From Epithemia pelagica (lineage: Eukaryota > Bacillariophyta > Bacillariophyceae > Surirellales > Surirellaceae): a stretch of 64,000 nt of DNA. Location: contig OX337233.1 of assembly GCA_946965045.2 (NCBI GenBank), positions 124,001 through 188,000 on the forward strand. The letters run 5' to 3'. A program made the translations under genes and the position numbers. Numbering within the stretch: the stretch's first letter is position 1; each line of letters begins with the position of its first letter. Below are positions 19,401 through 29,041 of the stretch, one piece after another. The notes below the pieces were generated by a model. The model made no database searches. It was not told where the DNA came from and worked only from the letters and a program-made list of their open reading frames with translations.

Positions 19401-20441
19401 TTACACCAAAGGTCGAAGCAACCCACACTCCACCCGATCAGTGTGATCAGCGAGCCAGACGATCGGGCGATTCCCCGACAAACAAGAAATAGATACACGA
19501 ATTGCGCCATTCCGACTGCGACGAGCAAAACCATTCGACCACACAACCGCCTCGGGCGACTCGTGTTCCAACACGACCAACCATTCATACGGTGTGGGTG
19601 GCAAGGCTTCCATAATGGCCAAGACATGACCGACGGCATTCGTTGTCGTGGTTGTGTTGTTGGTGCTGCTGCTGAGTTGGGTACGAGGCACAAAGGATGT
19701 ACTGGTCGAGGTCCAACACTGCTGGTCGACAGCAGTGTTATTGTCGTGCAACAAGGTTTCGGTGTAACTAGCATTGAGGGGCAAGACATCGCGATGGGGA
19801 ACGGCTTGTTTCCAGGCATGAGCAATTGAACGAGCAATATTGCGACAGGAAATAGTGGTGGTGGATGTTTCCTGACTCGTCGTCGTCAATGGCACAAAAG
19901 TGCCCACAAAGTCCAGCTTCCAAGACGGAGTTCAACACAGTTGGTTCCACGACAATGATACCATGAGTTTCGTTCATATGGAGGAAGAACGATGAAGGCC
20001 TTCTTCTTTGTGGCTGCGTTGGTAGTTCGGGAGGTTGTGGTGTGTCAACGATAAGGCTCGATTCCTTGTTGTCGTACTGCTGGTCCATTGCGACAACTGG
20101 CACGACCAATCCGATTTGGTGGGTTCCTCTTGGACTTGTTCTGGAGGGACTTTACTGTCCTCGTTGCAACTGTCCTCCTGACGAGACGAAATTCCATTCG
20201 CAGGAGACAACGTGGGTTGTTCGATCGTAGCCAAGAGGGTCTTGCAAAAAGTGTTGCGGTATACGTCTCTGGACGTAGGGTTCCGCCGATCCACCATGGA
20301 AGCAGGAAACTTGATGGTGAAGAATCGAACACATTCGGTCGCATGGTGACTCCTCCGAAAGGGACACTGTTCTTGGTTATCGTGTCGGGATTGGACATGA
20401 CACGGTCCTCCCTCCTTACTTCCATCCAAAAATGGAACCAT
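19401..20441 (-). pseudogene. Family X coding-like segment, copy 2 (longest copy, unrecognised)
   Basis: Minus-strand coding-like sequence in at least two pieces. 19401-19907 reads FVPLTTTSQETSTTT...VLPLNASYTETLLHD...CWTSTSTSFVPRT...NAVGHVLAIM and ends with a segment unique here (YEWLVVLEHESPEAVV ... SGNRPIVWLADH). 19768-20109 in another frame reads SLIVDTPQPPELPTQ...GIIVVEPTVLNSVLE. The frame change is also present in the copy at 50.0-50.9 kb, so it predates the duplication. 20045-20441 is open in several frames and nearly identical to 50467-50860. No ATG-started frame covers the whole. No known domain. Confidence 0.45.
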
Positions 20442-20507
20442 CAGAAGCGGGCCTCATCCAGTCCAACAAAGTTTTGCCTTGTCGTGCTTCTGCTCCTGAT
20501 CCTCTCA

Positions 20508-20759
20508 TCATCGGACTTTTGGATCCACCTGTTTCGTCCTTTTGTCGGATTCATCAAACTCTAGAAAATTGAAACAAAGCCAATTTGAGAACTTTTTTGG
20601 AATATAGTTACCAATCGATGACGTTGTGCCGTGTAAAGAAGTGCCATGATACCACCACAAGGACATGGCCAAGGCGTAGTACCACTCGTAGACACGCGCA
20701 AGTCGGATCGTTCCTTCCATGCCTTTGACAACAAACAAGCACATTCTATCTTGCAACAT
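20508..20759 (-). other. Small ORF family W, copy 1
   Basis: 83 codons from an ATG (MLQDRMCLFVVKGMEG), with YYALAMSLWWYHGTSLHG. Related ORFs with the same first 14 residues or so occur at 27038-27223, 50927-51208 and 60683-60868, always just 3' of a kelch gene or its remnant. Function unknown; could equally be noncoding sequence that keeps an open frame because the copies are young. Confidence 0.35.
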
Positions 20760-20907
20760 GTTCTTTCTACTTTTGAGTAAACACTAACAAGGTTTAAGGA
20801 TTGCAATCGAACGTAGAAAACAAGTCAATGACTTATAACAAAACGTCTAGGTTTTCATCCGTCCCTTCATCACCACGGTGAGTATCGAACCTTGCGCGTT
20901 TACAAGC

Positions 20908-21461
20908 TCATGTCGATGTGGAGAAGGGTGAGATATCATCATCTCGGATACCCAAACCTTCAAGAGAATGATACCATCGATTGGGCTGCTGCTCACAGAG
21001 TCGACGAAAGCACCATGTATTCTTGTCGATTAGTGGCAATGTCGCACAGGAAGGAATTTGCCATCCACCAATCACGGCAACTTGATTGGCAACAGTCACC
21101 ATGGTACAGTCCTCGCGGTGATTTACGAGTACACGCCGCCATTGCAAACAACAGCGGAATGTCCAGCACGTGTCTTGTCCATGGATGGTCCTTCTCGCCA
21201 CTGCTTGTCTGGGTCCGATAGATTCAATACAAGAACGGAATCCGTGGCACCTGGGGATTGTCTGTAACCTCCCATCACGACGACCGTTTGTCTGTCGTGA
21301 AAGTTATCGTTTTCCTTATCGGGATGATCAAGTACGACCGTAGTTTGACGGTCTCGCGCTCCTCCCACAAGAGGAGGCCAATCGTTTTCATTCCATTCTG
21401 GTGTCTCGTTCAACAAGGCAAGGCCCGAATGCCATGCTTGTTCTTTCAACGTCGTGGGCAT
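20908..21461 (-). pseudogene. Kelch-repeat protein K3, internally deleted
   Basis: Starts at ATG 21459-21461 (MPTTLKEQAWHSG) and follows the family through the first blade (VVVMGGYRQ) to VCNGGVYS. It then jumps to the last blade (MVTVANQVAVIGGW) in a different frame at about 21110-21130. Blades two to five are missing, so the propeller cannot form. The C-terminal part keeps CFRRLCEQQPNRWYHSLEG. The upstream region has only a partial shared 5' element (CTGCAGCGGATTTATGAGG). Most likely a deletion between two points of an intact copy. Confidence 0.8.
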
Positions 21462-21476
21462 GGTTCCAAACAATTA

Positions 21477-21660
21477 CTGCAGCGGATTTATGAGGATCGG
21501 AAGAAGGCATCAGTTTTGATGCTCTGTGATTGATGGATTGATGATGGGTTCGGACTTATCCCCAGCGGTCAAGATCCAGGGTTCAGTTGTGAGCATTCAC
21601 TTTATTTCCCAAATACAAAACTCACCCACGCTGGAGCGTAATAGCGGACTGACGGATTGT
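21477..21660 (-). promoter_or_regulatory. Partial shared 5' element of K3 and joined upstream sequence
   Basis: Only the first part of the common block (CTGCAGCGGATTTATGAGGATC) is kept. It is followed by TTATCCCCAGCGGTCAAGATCC as upstream of K1, then the family Y block from 21660. Confidence 0.4.
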
Positions 21661-22500
21661 CTCGTCTCGGTCGGCGCGCCTCTGCGAGCCATTCCTGTCC
21701 TGATTCCGCCGCGACACCAAGATTTGGAAGGGACTCCAGACTTTGGGGGAGAGGGACTCCAAATCAGTTTGGGGGAATATTCATATTGAAACGAACGACA
21801 AAAGAAAAGATACCACAATCCACAATGTGTCTGTCGCCGTCGTTTTCGCGCCTTCTGGCAGCGTTTTCTGCTGTGATTTGCTCTCACATCTCCCGTCGAG
21901 AAAGACTCTAAAGAAGACTCTAGCAAGATGAACATACTCAACGACAACTTTCATCGCAACAAGCTAGAAATCGTTCCTTGGCTTTCGATTCGCAACAGGA
22001 GGTCAAGTGCAACAAACAACAACAACAACAACAACAACAAGAGCACTAGGACGATGGTATGCTTCCTCATCCACATGTCTTTCGTGGAACGAAAATCCTC
22101 CTCCAGTATTGACCGACTTTTAGTGGATCAGTATCAACCCCAACAGCAAGACCACGCAAATCTCTTTGTGCTGTGGCACCGCATGGCAGTCTGGTCGCCA
22201 ATTATGTGGACCCTTTCTCGACATGATACCATGAGGACCTGCTGAATCGATCACAAAGTCGCCCCATTGGAGGTACATCCAAATGTGGAGGCTCGAAAAA
22301 AGTACCTAGCTTGACAGCGAATGGCATACAACTTGCATCCAGGATGATCCTCAACCAAGACAAAAGAGTGGAGGAGCATTCCACTCACCAACCATGGTTT
22401 GCAACGAATGCTAAAAGTCGGACCACGGTGACGAGGAGCGCAGTACTATGGATTGAAGTATGGAACGCTATTCAACTCCCTAGTGAAGAGTGAAGAAATA
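21660..22500 (+). repeat. Family Y segment, copy 2
   Basis: Repeats the 11040-11941 block (GGTCGGCGCGCC, the ILNDNFHRNK coding string, GGTCGCCAATTATGTGGACC). Includes eight AAC units around 22015-22038. An ATG frame 21928-22245 (105 codons) is open in this copy only because of the AAC expansion frame. The block also shows an uninterrupted version of the site where copia-2 inserted at 41396 (CCGCATGGCAGTCTGG at about 22181). Confidence 0.5.
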
Positions 22501-23280
22501 ATTCTGGGAAAGGGTCGCATCGCCCTTTCAAGTCTACATACGAAGATTCAAACTGGATGTTGGTGTGGAACGACAAGGCAGCAAAACCAACCAGAATCCA
22601 GCGAACAAGAAGAAGAACAACAACAAGTTCTAGTAGACTACAGCCAAGATATGATCGGCGCGGGTCGTGGTTTTGTGGTGTTGTACGAGGCACAAAGCTT
22701 GTACTGGTCAATGTCCAACGCTGCTGTTCGACAGAGTTGTAATCGTGCAACAAGGTTTCGACGGAACTGGCATTGAGGGGCAAGACATAACTTTGCACAC
22801 TACGATTGTTCTTGTTGATCCCCATGGACCGATACCCATGGACTGTCAACGAGCTACTAATACGGAGAGACTGATTGCTGTATTGACGCAAGCAAATTGC
22901 CAACCTCATGATAAAGACTTCATAAAGACGAGTTGCTGTAGTGTAGGAAATATCGAACACTTCGGTGGCAAAAATTCCAAAGGATTTGCAAATGTCCTGT
23001 CACCCAAAACCACCACGAGCATCGAGAGACGGTGTACTGTCTCACGCAGGCATGGGCCATAGAAGGACCGGACCCCACAATTCAACTCATGGTCGGAACG
23101 AAGACGACCGTCCAAACGAGTCACTGCGCCCAAGTGTTTCAGGCACGCAACCATTATCTTCCACAGCATGATTACTCGACCCATTCAACAGCAGAGAGGC
23201 ATGGTACCATGGACATCTTTACCCAAAGCCTGGCTCCACTCCTGTTTGCCGTGTCACGCCGGATGGTGTAACTTTGGTTT
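22501..23280 (-). pseudogene. Family X coding-like segment, copy 3
   Basis: Minus-strand strings in the family order: HAVEDNGCVPETLG, LNCGVRSFYGPC, RLSMLVVVLGDRTFANP, LYEVFIMRLAICLRQYSNQSLR, VLPLNASSVETLLHDYN and RWTLTSTSFVPRT. They fall in at least two frames. Only one CWT...HVLAVV unit is present, against two in copies 1 and 6. No domain recognised. Confidence 0.45.
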
Positions 23281-23420
23281 TCTACTAGTACAACGGTGTA
23301 CATGATTTCTCTATAGGTCGCAATGCCATGAAGAAACAATACAACTACTGTTTGAGAGTAAAATGATAATGCTTTATAGTTCCGCTAATGTAAGGACATA
23401 CATGCAATACGTTGCAAATT

Positions 23421-24650
23421 TCAAGTTTCATCCTTCCCTTCATCACCACGGTGCGTGTGGGGCCTTGCTCGTTTACGATCTGATGTCCAGGTGGGGAAAG
23501 GCGAATTATCAGCATGTTGGATATTCCTTCCTTCCCGAAATAGACACCATATGTTGAACTGCTGGTCAAAGAGTCGTTGAAAACACCACGTATGCTTGTC
23601 CAGTAGTGGTAATGTCGCACAGGTAGGACTTCCCCAGCCACTTATCACGGCAACTTGATTGGCAACAGTCACCGTACTGCAGTCGTCGCGGTGATTATCC
23701 AATGGTGGGAGATTCCAAACGCGGTTGCGGCGGGTTTCCAAGACTTCCACGGTTGAATGGCCTTGTCCACCCGCCACCACCAGACAAGATCCAACGGCAA
23801 CCATTGCACAAGAACTTTGTGCATTGGAAAGCCTCAACTCCGAATGAGTGATCCAAGTGGTCGAGAAGGAAATGAATGTCGAACCACTTTCCTTTTTTGG
23901 CTCATGATTGTCACACGGTGTTGCATAGTCCAAATACTCCACAGTGTCAAGAAAACCATGCTCGCCATGGCCTCCAACGACAAAGATGCGGTGGCCAATG
24001 ACCGCACTGGCACACCATTGTCGTGGAACAGTCATGCTTGGTCCTGCAGTGACAGTGTCATTGCTGGTATCTATAATATCCACCGACGACAAATAACGAT
24101 TGCTGTAGCCACCCACTACAACGATATATCGGTTTTGGACCACAACAGCACAACATCCACATCGGCCCGTTGATAAATGACATGTCAATGTTTTCCAATG
24201 GCTTTCATGTGTGATGCTGGTTGTTGTTAAAGATGATTGTAATAGATCGTTGGCATCAATTTGTTCGATGCAGTCCAAATTTGCTCCATCACGGTATCCT
24301 CCTGTGCGACCTCCCATGGCGTAGACGGCTCCGTTGCACACAACAGCGCCATGTCCAGCACGTTTCTGGTTCATGGGTGGCCCTTCTCGCCATTGCTTGT
24401 CTGGGTCTGCCAGATTCAATAAAAGAATAGAATTCACATAGCCTCGGCGTTGTTGAATTCCTCCCAACACGACAACAATTTGTGCCTTGTTGTTGTCGTT
24501 GTGGAGTTCCTTGTCGAGATGATCGAGTACGACCGTAGCATGAAGATAACGCCATCCACCCTGAAGAGGAGGCCAATCGTTTTCATTCCATTCTGCTGTC
24601 TCGTCTGAAAGGAAAAGGTCCGACTGCCATGCTTGTTCTTTCAGAGTCAT
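23421..24650 (-). CDS. Kelch-repeat protein K4
   Basis: 409 residues from ATG 24648-24650 (MTLKEQAW). An in-frame ATG 15 codons upstream (24695) would add MILINALRSTKG and lies in the 5' leader; it is also present in K10. Six kelch strands: VVVLGGIQQ, VYAMGGRTGG, YIVVVGGYS, IFVVGGHGEHG, LVVAGGQG and VAVISGW. In the sixth the first Gly is Ser, a likely mild loss. The loop after the second strand is the longest of the family (GGRTGGYRDGANLDC). The first 118 residues or so are identical to K10, then the two diverge, so a recombination or conversion boundary lies near 24350. Predicted soluble propeller. Confidence 0.88.
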   Translation of the reverse strand: MTLKEQAWQSDLFLSDETAEWNENDWPPLQGGWRYLHATVVLDHLDKELHNDNNKAQIVVVLGGIQQRRGYVNSILLLNLADPDKQWREGPPMNQKRAGHGAVVCNGAVYAMGGRTGGYRDGANLDCIEQIDANDLLQSSLTTTSITHESHWKTLTCHLSTGRCGCCAVVVQNRYIVVVGGYSNRYLSSVDIIDTSNDTVTAGPSMTVPRQWCASAVIGHRIFVVGGHGEHGFLDTVEYLDYATPCDNHEPKKESGSTFISFSTTWITHSELRLSNAQSSCAMVAVGSCLVVAGGQGHSTVEVLETRRNRVWNLPPLDNHRDDCSTVTVANQVAVISGWGSPTCATLPLLDKHTWCFQRLFDQQFNIWCLFREGRNIQHADNSPFPTWTSDRKRARPHTHRGDEGKDET

Positions 24651-24770
24651 GCTCAGTCTTCCTTTTGTTGACCGCAGCGCATTTATGAGGATCAAAGGAG
24701 CACACTGATGACTGTGTAATAGATTGCAGTGGGCTGCTCGGATGGGTGTGGACTGGAAAAAGAAGAGTAT
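24651..24770 (-). promoter_or_regulatory. 5' region of K4 (variant of the shared element)
   Basis: Contains GCATTTATGAGGATCAAAGG, GCACACTGATGACTGTG and GGGTGTGGACTGGAA. These are pieces of the common block with different sequence between them. The same variant precedes K10 at 56816-56935. Confidence 0.4.
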
Positions 24771-26591
24771 ATACTGTAATCCCCAGCGGGGGAATCATGA
24801 GGACTAGTGACTCAGTGGTTAAAAAACAGAAAGGACGACACAAACGACGCGACCCATCCTTACATTCTTGTGCGATCGGACGTAGGCTTATGAGTACTAC
24901 ACGTGGAAGCCTTCGAGCCAGTGCTTTTGTCGGGTACGTACATAACACCACACACACATCTTTTGCCCAAATACAAACAAAACATCATGGATTGGATTCC
25001 AACTATGGGTACATCCGGACTGTTGACGAATGTGAATTGCATTGTCTCGTGCATGACGTCTCAATTCACATCAGAGAATGCTGATGGACTGGTTTCAGCT
25101 TCGACATGCGGCAGATCGCACCAGCAGCAAGTTTAATGGAACCGCTGTCGACCCAGTTGCGTCAGTCCCAGAGACTTCTTCCTTCCCCTTGATGGTTCCA
25201 TTCCATCTTTGCTCGATCAACACTGATTCGTTCTTCACAAGACGACGGACGAGGAACGTAGAGATGCAGCAACCAACCATGCTCGATTTCCAAAAAGAAC
25301 CATCAGCGAAGCGGACAACAGGGTCCACAAGGTTTTTGGCTTGTCGTGCTTTTCATCGTTCTGCTCCTCTCATCGTCGGACATTGGAATCCACCCGTTTC
25401 GTCCTTTTGTTGGATTCATCGACCACGAGACCATGAACCAAGCCACACAAGGATCAGGATCAAGAGATGCCTAAACTAGCGATTCGTGGTGGAAAGGACC
25501 AAAGACCACACAGTTATTCGATTGCACTACAGTGATGATGACTGCACCCAACAACAACAACGAGTTACACCCAATCATCAACAACAAGAAGAGCCGTTCT
25601 GCTCATTCATCAAGGAGCACGGCAAGACGAGAAAAATCAGGTTTGACGATCTACCAGCAAGACCCAAACAACAATAACAGTCGTCGCATGCACAGCAGGC
25701 ATCCCGTTTTGTCCTCCTTCTCGCAATTTTCAAATAGGCAAAGTAAAGCCATATACTCCGTGCTGGATCGGTTGCTTCGCGCAACCATGGGACCGTTGTT
25801 GTCGGAATGGCGGGTTGGTGGGCATCGGCCTATCGACATGCCGTACCAACCTTGCTTCAACTGCAAGAACGGATGTTGACGACGGCCAATGAAGGCATGG
25901 ACCAAGTCTCGATTCAATCTCTCATTGCGAAAGCACAAATCTCACTTTTCTCAATGTCGTCCGCATCTTGTTCCATGGCTCGTCCCCAGTCAAATCGTCT
26001 TCAATCAACTCTGGATGGGAGTTCGGCTTTGGAGACGATTGACAAGGTATCATCATCGACTGCTCGCAATTTCTCTTGAATGGTTGAACAACAAAGGTTT
26101 TGCCGTTCATACCTATACAAGGGATTGTGGCACCATCTCCGATATTCATTACTGATGGCATGGGTATGCAATCCGTGGGAGACGCCCGGTTGGTATCCGG
26201 CTCGATTGCTCAAGCTTGCATAGGTCCCGATTGGTACAAGGGTTTCATTACCGATGCCCATGCCGATGGAAGGTTTAGTCTCGATTTGTGGAGAGGGCAT
26301 ATTGCTTTGATCTTCTTACCGTGATTGGAGAAACGAATCAAGTACGAGTCATCGATGACAATAATACCGACGACAGCAAAGTACGCAAACACACACGTGG
26401 CTGTATGAAGATTGTCGTGTGATTGCGGTCGAGTGTAGTCGGACACAGCAAATCGCGACGCCCCTTCTACAGTCCTGTTACATGATTGTGTACCGTGAGT
26501 TTGAAGACGGTGAGATTTGGTACAAGATTGAACTTGGTGATATTCAGCAAACTGTCAGAAAAAAGAATGAGGCACGTCCTCTACATTCATA
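24771..26591 (+). pseudogene. Family Z coding-like segment, copy 1 (unrecognised, decayed)
   Basis: Near-copy of 56935-57540 joined to 59010-60238. Plus-strand strings shared with copies 2 and 3: IYSVLDRLLRATMGPLLSEW, then in another frame AYRHAVPTLLQLQERMLTTANE...DQVSIQSLI, then a C-terminal stretch VIGETNQVRVIDDNN. A 2-base loss relative to copy 3 (GCAAAGTACGC against GCAAGAGTACGC) destroys the last frame here. Probably a former gene, read left to right. No domain recognised, and the spliced structure cannot be worked out. Confidence 0.45.
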
Positions 26592-26787
26592 GTGATTAGT
26601 TTGTGACTCTTGGAGTCCAGCCAAAAAAAGCGAATTCTGCCAAACCATCTCTTGAATCTGATTGGTAAAGGCTAGCAAAGCAATTCACACAGCGACAAAA
26701 ACACTCAACACAAAGCACACCTCTAGATAGTCTTTGTCTTTTCGTAAAAGTCACGTTCTGCCGGACGCTGCAATTCCATGAGTGATT

Positions 26788-27230
26788 TTATTCTTTAGTA
26801 CAATTCAGGATTATCCTTCCCTTTTTCAATACAGTGCGTATTGGTCGTGCTTCATTTAGATTTTGATTTTGACGCGGAGCGTTCAAAGCGATTTCCAAAG
26901 GGTGGGAGATTCCACACGCGGGTCCGGTGCGTATCCAAAAGGTTTCCACAGTTGAATTGCGTCGTCGTCCCGCCACGACCAGCCCGGATCCCACAGCAAT
27001 CACTGCACAAGAACATCGTGGATAGGAAAGAACCAATTCAGAATAAGTGATCCATGGATGATGACTCTGTGTGCTGCAAAGTGCCATGATGCCACCACAA
27101 AGTCCCAGATTCTTGTCTCACGACCGCACGACCACGGCAGTGGCTCTTCCACATGTAGAGACAAAAATGTGGTCTTCCTTCCCCGCCTTTGACAACAAAC
27201 CAGCACATTCTATCTTGCAACATAATCTTT
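26788..27230 (-). pseudogene. Kelch fragment plus family W ORF, copy 2
   Basis: 26930-27087 reads ELVLSYPRCSCAVIAVGSGLVVAGRRRNSTVET, the fifth kelch blade of the family with the Gly-Gly changed to Gly-Arg. The rest of a kelch gene is missing. 27038-27223 begins MLQDRMCWFVVKGGEG as in family W. The same combination is at 60434-60868. A remnant without function as a propeller. Confidence 0.65.
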
Positions 27231-27312
27231 CAACTTTTGAGTAAACCACTTACTAGGTTCTAGGATTACAATCGAACATAGAAAACAAGTCAGTGACTTG
27301 AGAACAAAACGT
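27231..27312. other. 3' flank of the kelch gene, type 2
   Basis: CTTTTGAGTAAAC...GGTTCTAGGATTACAATCG...AAAACGTCTAG, found also just 3' of K3, K8 and K11 and in part of K6. Likely the 3' untranslated region of the minus-strand kelch gene. Confidence 0.4.
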
Positions 27313-28542
27313 CTAGTAGGCTTCATCCATCTCTTCATCACCACGGTGAGTATTGGACGTTGCGCGTTTACGAGTTGATGTCGATGTAAAGAAGGGTGAG
27401 ATATCTTCATCTCGGATACCGGCATTTTCAAGAGAATGATACCATCTGTTCGATTGGTGCTCACATAGTCGACGAAAACACCACGACTTCCTATCCAGTA
27501 GTGGTAATGTTGCACAGGAAGGATTCTCCCATCCACCAATCACGGCAACTTGATTGGCAACAGACACCATACTGCAGCCCCAACGATCTTCTTGCAGTCC
27601 AGGGAGATTCCACACACGGTTGCGGTGCGTATCCAACACTTCCACGGTTGAATTTCTCCATCCTCCCGCCACCACCAGACAAGATCCCACGGCAACCATT
27701 GCACAAGGACTTCGTGCATTGGAAAGCCTCAACTCCGAATGAGTGGTCCAGGTGGGTGAGAAAGAAATGAACGTCGAGCCATCAGTTTCCTTTTTTGTCT
27801 CAACACTGTCCCAGGGTGTTGTGTCGTCCAAATACTCCACCGAGTGAAGCATGCCATGCTCATTACGGCCTCCAGCGACAAAGATGCGGTGACCAATAAC
27901 CGCACTGGCACAGTGTGATCGAGGAACATTCATGGATAGTCCAGCAGTGACAATGTGATTCCTGGTATCAAGAAAATCCACCGACGACAAATAACGACCG
28001 TTGTAGCCACTGTATCCACCCATTACAACGATGTATCGGTTGTGAACCGCAACAGCACCACATCCTCTTCGTCCCATTGATAAGCGACATGTCAATGTCG
28101 TCCAGTGGCTCTCGTGAGAGATGCTTGATGTCGAAGATGATTGCAGCAGATAATTGGAATCATTTTGTTCGATACAGTCCAAAATTCCTTCGTTCTCCCC
28201 TCCCATAACGTACACGCTTCCATTGCACCCAACAGCGGCATGTTCTCGGCGACTCTTGTTCATTGATGGTCCTTCTCGCCAGTGCTTGTCCGGCGCTGCT
28301 AAATTCAGTACAAGAACGGAATTGGTAGTATTCCAGCCTTTGTCGCATCCTCCCATCACCACGACTGTTTGTGCCTTGTCGTTGTTATAGTTGGTCTTAG
28401 CGGGATGATTTAGTACGACCGATGTATGAAACAAACGCCATCCACCCTCGAGAGGAGGCCAATCGTTTTCATTCCATTCTGCTGTGTCGTCCGATAAGAC
28501 AAGGCCCGACTGCCATGCTTGTTCTTTCAATGTCATGGACAT
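27313..28542 (-). CDS. Kelch-repeat protein K5
   Basis: 409 residues from ATG 28540-28542 (MSMTLKEQAW). Six kelch strands: VVVMGGCDKG, VYVMGGENEG, YIVVMGGYSGYNG, IFVAGGRNEHG, LVVAGGW and VAVIGGW. A short duplication (GYSGYNG) lengthens the third inter-blade loop. Variable loop after the second strand: GGENEGILDC. C-terminal tail RKRATSNTHRGDEEMDEAY is basic, then acidic. The gypsy element begins 155 bases upstream of the ATG, within the shared 5' element, so expression may be changed. Otherwise intact and presumably a soluble binding protein. Confidence 0.88.
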   Translation of the reverse strand: MSMTLKEQAWQSGLVLSDDTAEWNENDWPPLEGGWRLFHTSVVLNHPAKTNYNNDKAQTVVVMGGCDKGWNTTNSVLVLNLAAPDKHWREGPSMNKSRREHAAVGCNGSVYVMGGENEGILDCIEQNDSNYLLQSSSTSSISHESHWTTLTCRLSMGRRGCGAVAVHNRYIVVMGGYSGYNGRYLSSVDFLDTRNHIVTAGLSMNVPRSHCASAVIGHRIFVAGGRNEHGMLHSVEYLDDTTPWDSVETKKETDGSTFISFSPTWTTHSELRLSNARSPCAMVAVGSCLVVAGGWRNSTVEVLDTHRNRVWNLPGLQEDRWGCSMVSVANQVAVIGGWENPSCATLPLLDRKSWCFRRLCEHQSNRWYHSLENAGIRDEDISPFFTSTSTRKRATSNTHRGDEEMDEAY

Positions 28543-28559
28543 GGTTCTTAGTGTTTTGG

Positions 28560-28697
28560 CTGCAGAATTTATGAGGATCGAGGCACTGTCTTGTAAGAGG
28601 CACGTAGTTTGCTCTACAGTTGTGATTCTGATTGATGCGGACTGGAATCACGACTGACTTGACGAAATGGATGGACCAAAGAGGGGTAAGGGCTGGG
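28560..28697 (-). promoter_or_regulatory. Shared 5' element of K5, cut by the gypsy insertion
   Basis: CTGCAGAATTTATGAGGATC to GATGGACCAAAGAGGGG as in K6 and K11, then AAGGGCTGGG. The last five bases CTGGG (28693-28697) are the target duplication of the gypsy element. The rest of the upstream region continues at 34408 and again from 34970 (TTTCGTCAC...CGTGACCGTTGC). Confidence 0.55.
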
Positions 28698-28913
28698 TGC
28701 GGTACCCCTATATGGATCCCGCCATACGTGTCACCACGTTCCATTCCCGGTTCGCGTTCTTGACACTGCGACATGAATCTTTCGCCATCTGACTGTTCCT
28801 CCTCCAGTCATTTCTCGTCGCACGTGGCACTGTGGATTCCTCATTCCCCCTAATTCCTCGTAATTCCTAAAGATCACAATTTTTATACCGTGCTATTTTA
28901 CATGGGTATGGCA
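28698..28913 (+). repeat. gypsy 5' LTR (216 bp)
   Basis: Begins TGCGGTACCCC and ends GTATGGCA. Identical to 34192-34407. Contains CAATTTTTATACCG near the 3' end, a possible TATA-like or polyadenylation region. The next bases (CTCTGATCAGAAGC) are where the primer site should be; the primer tRNA is not identified. Confidence 0.95.
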
Positions 28914-29041
28914 CTCTGATCAGAAGCTCGAAAACTTCCCCCAACACTCTTTCACCATAACCACCTGCCGTTCTTTGGCCGATCCTCGTTGATCTTATCA
29001 TCCTTTGATTCCTTTCCTTTTCTTTCCTTTGCAGCCTCATT

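Noticed and set aside
20088-20564. 158-codon plus-strand frame, equally long at 50507-50983
   Set aside because: Preserved in both copies, but so are two minus-strand frames; the copies are too similar for frame preservation to be informative. Kept only as possible.
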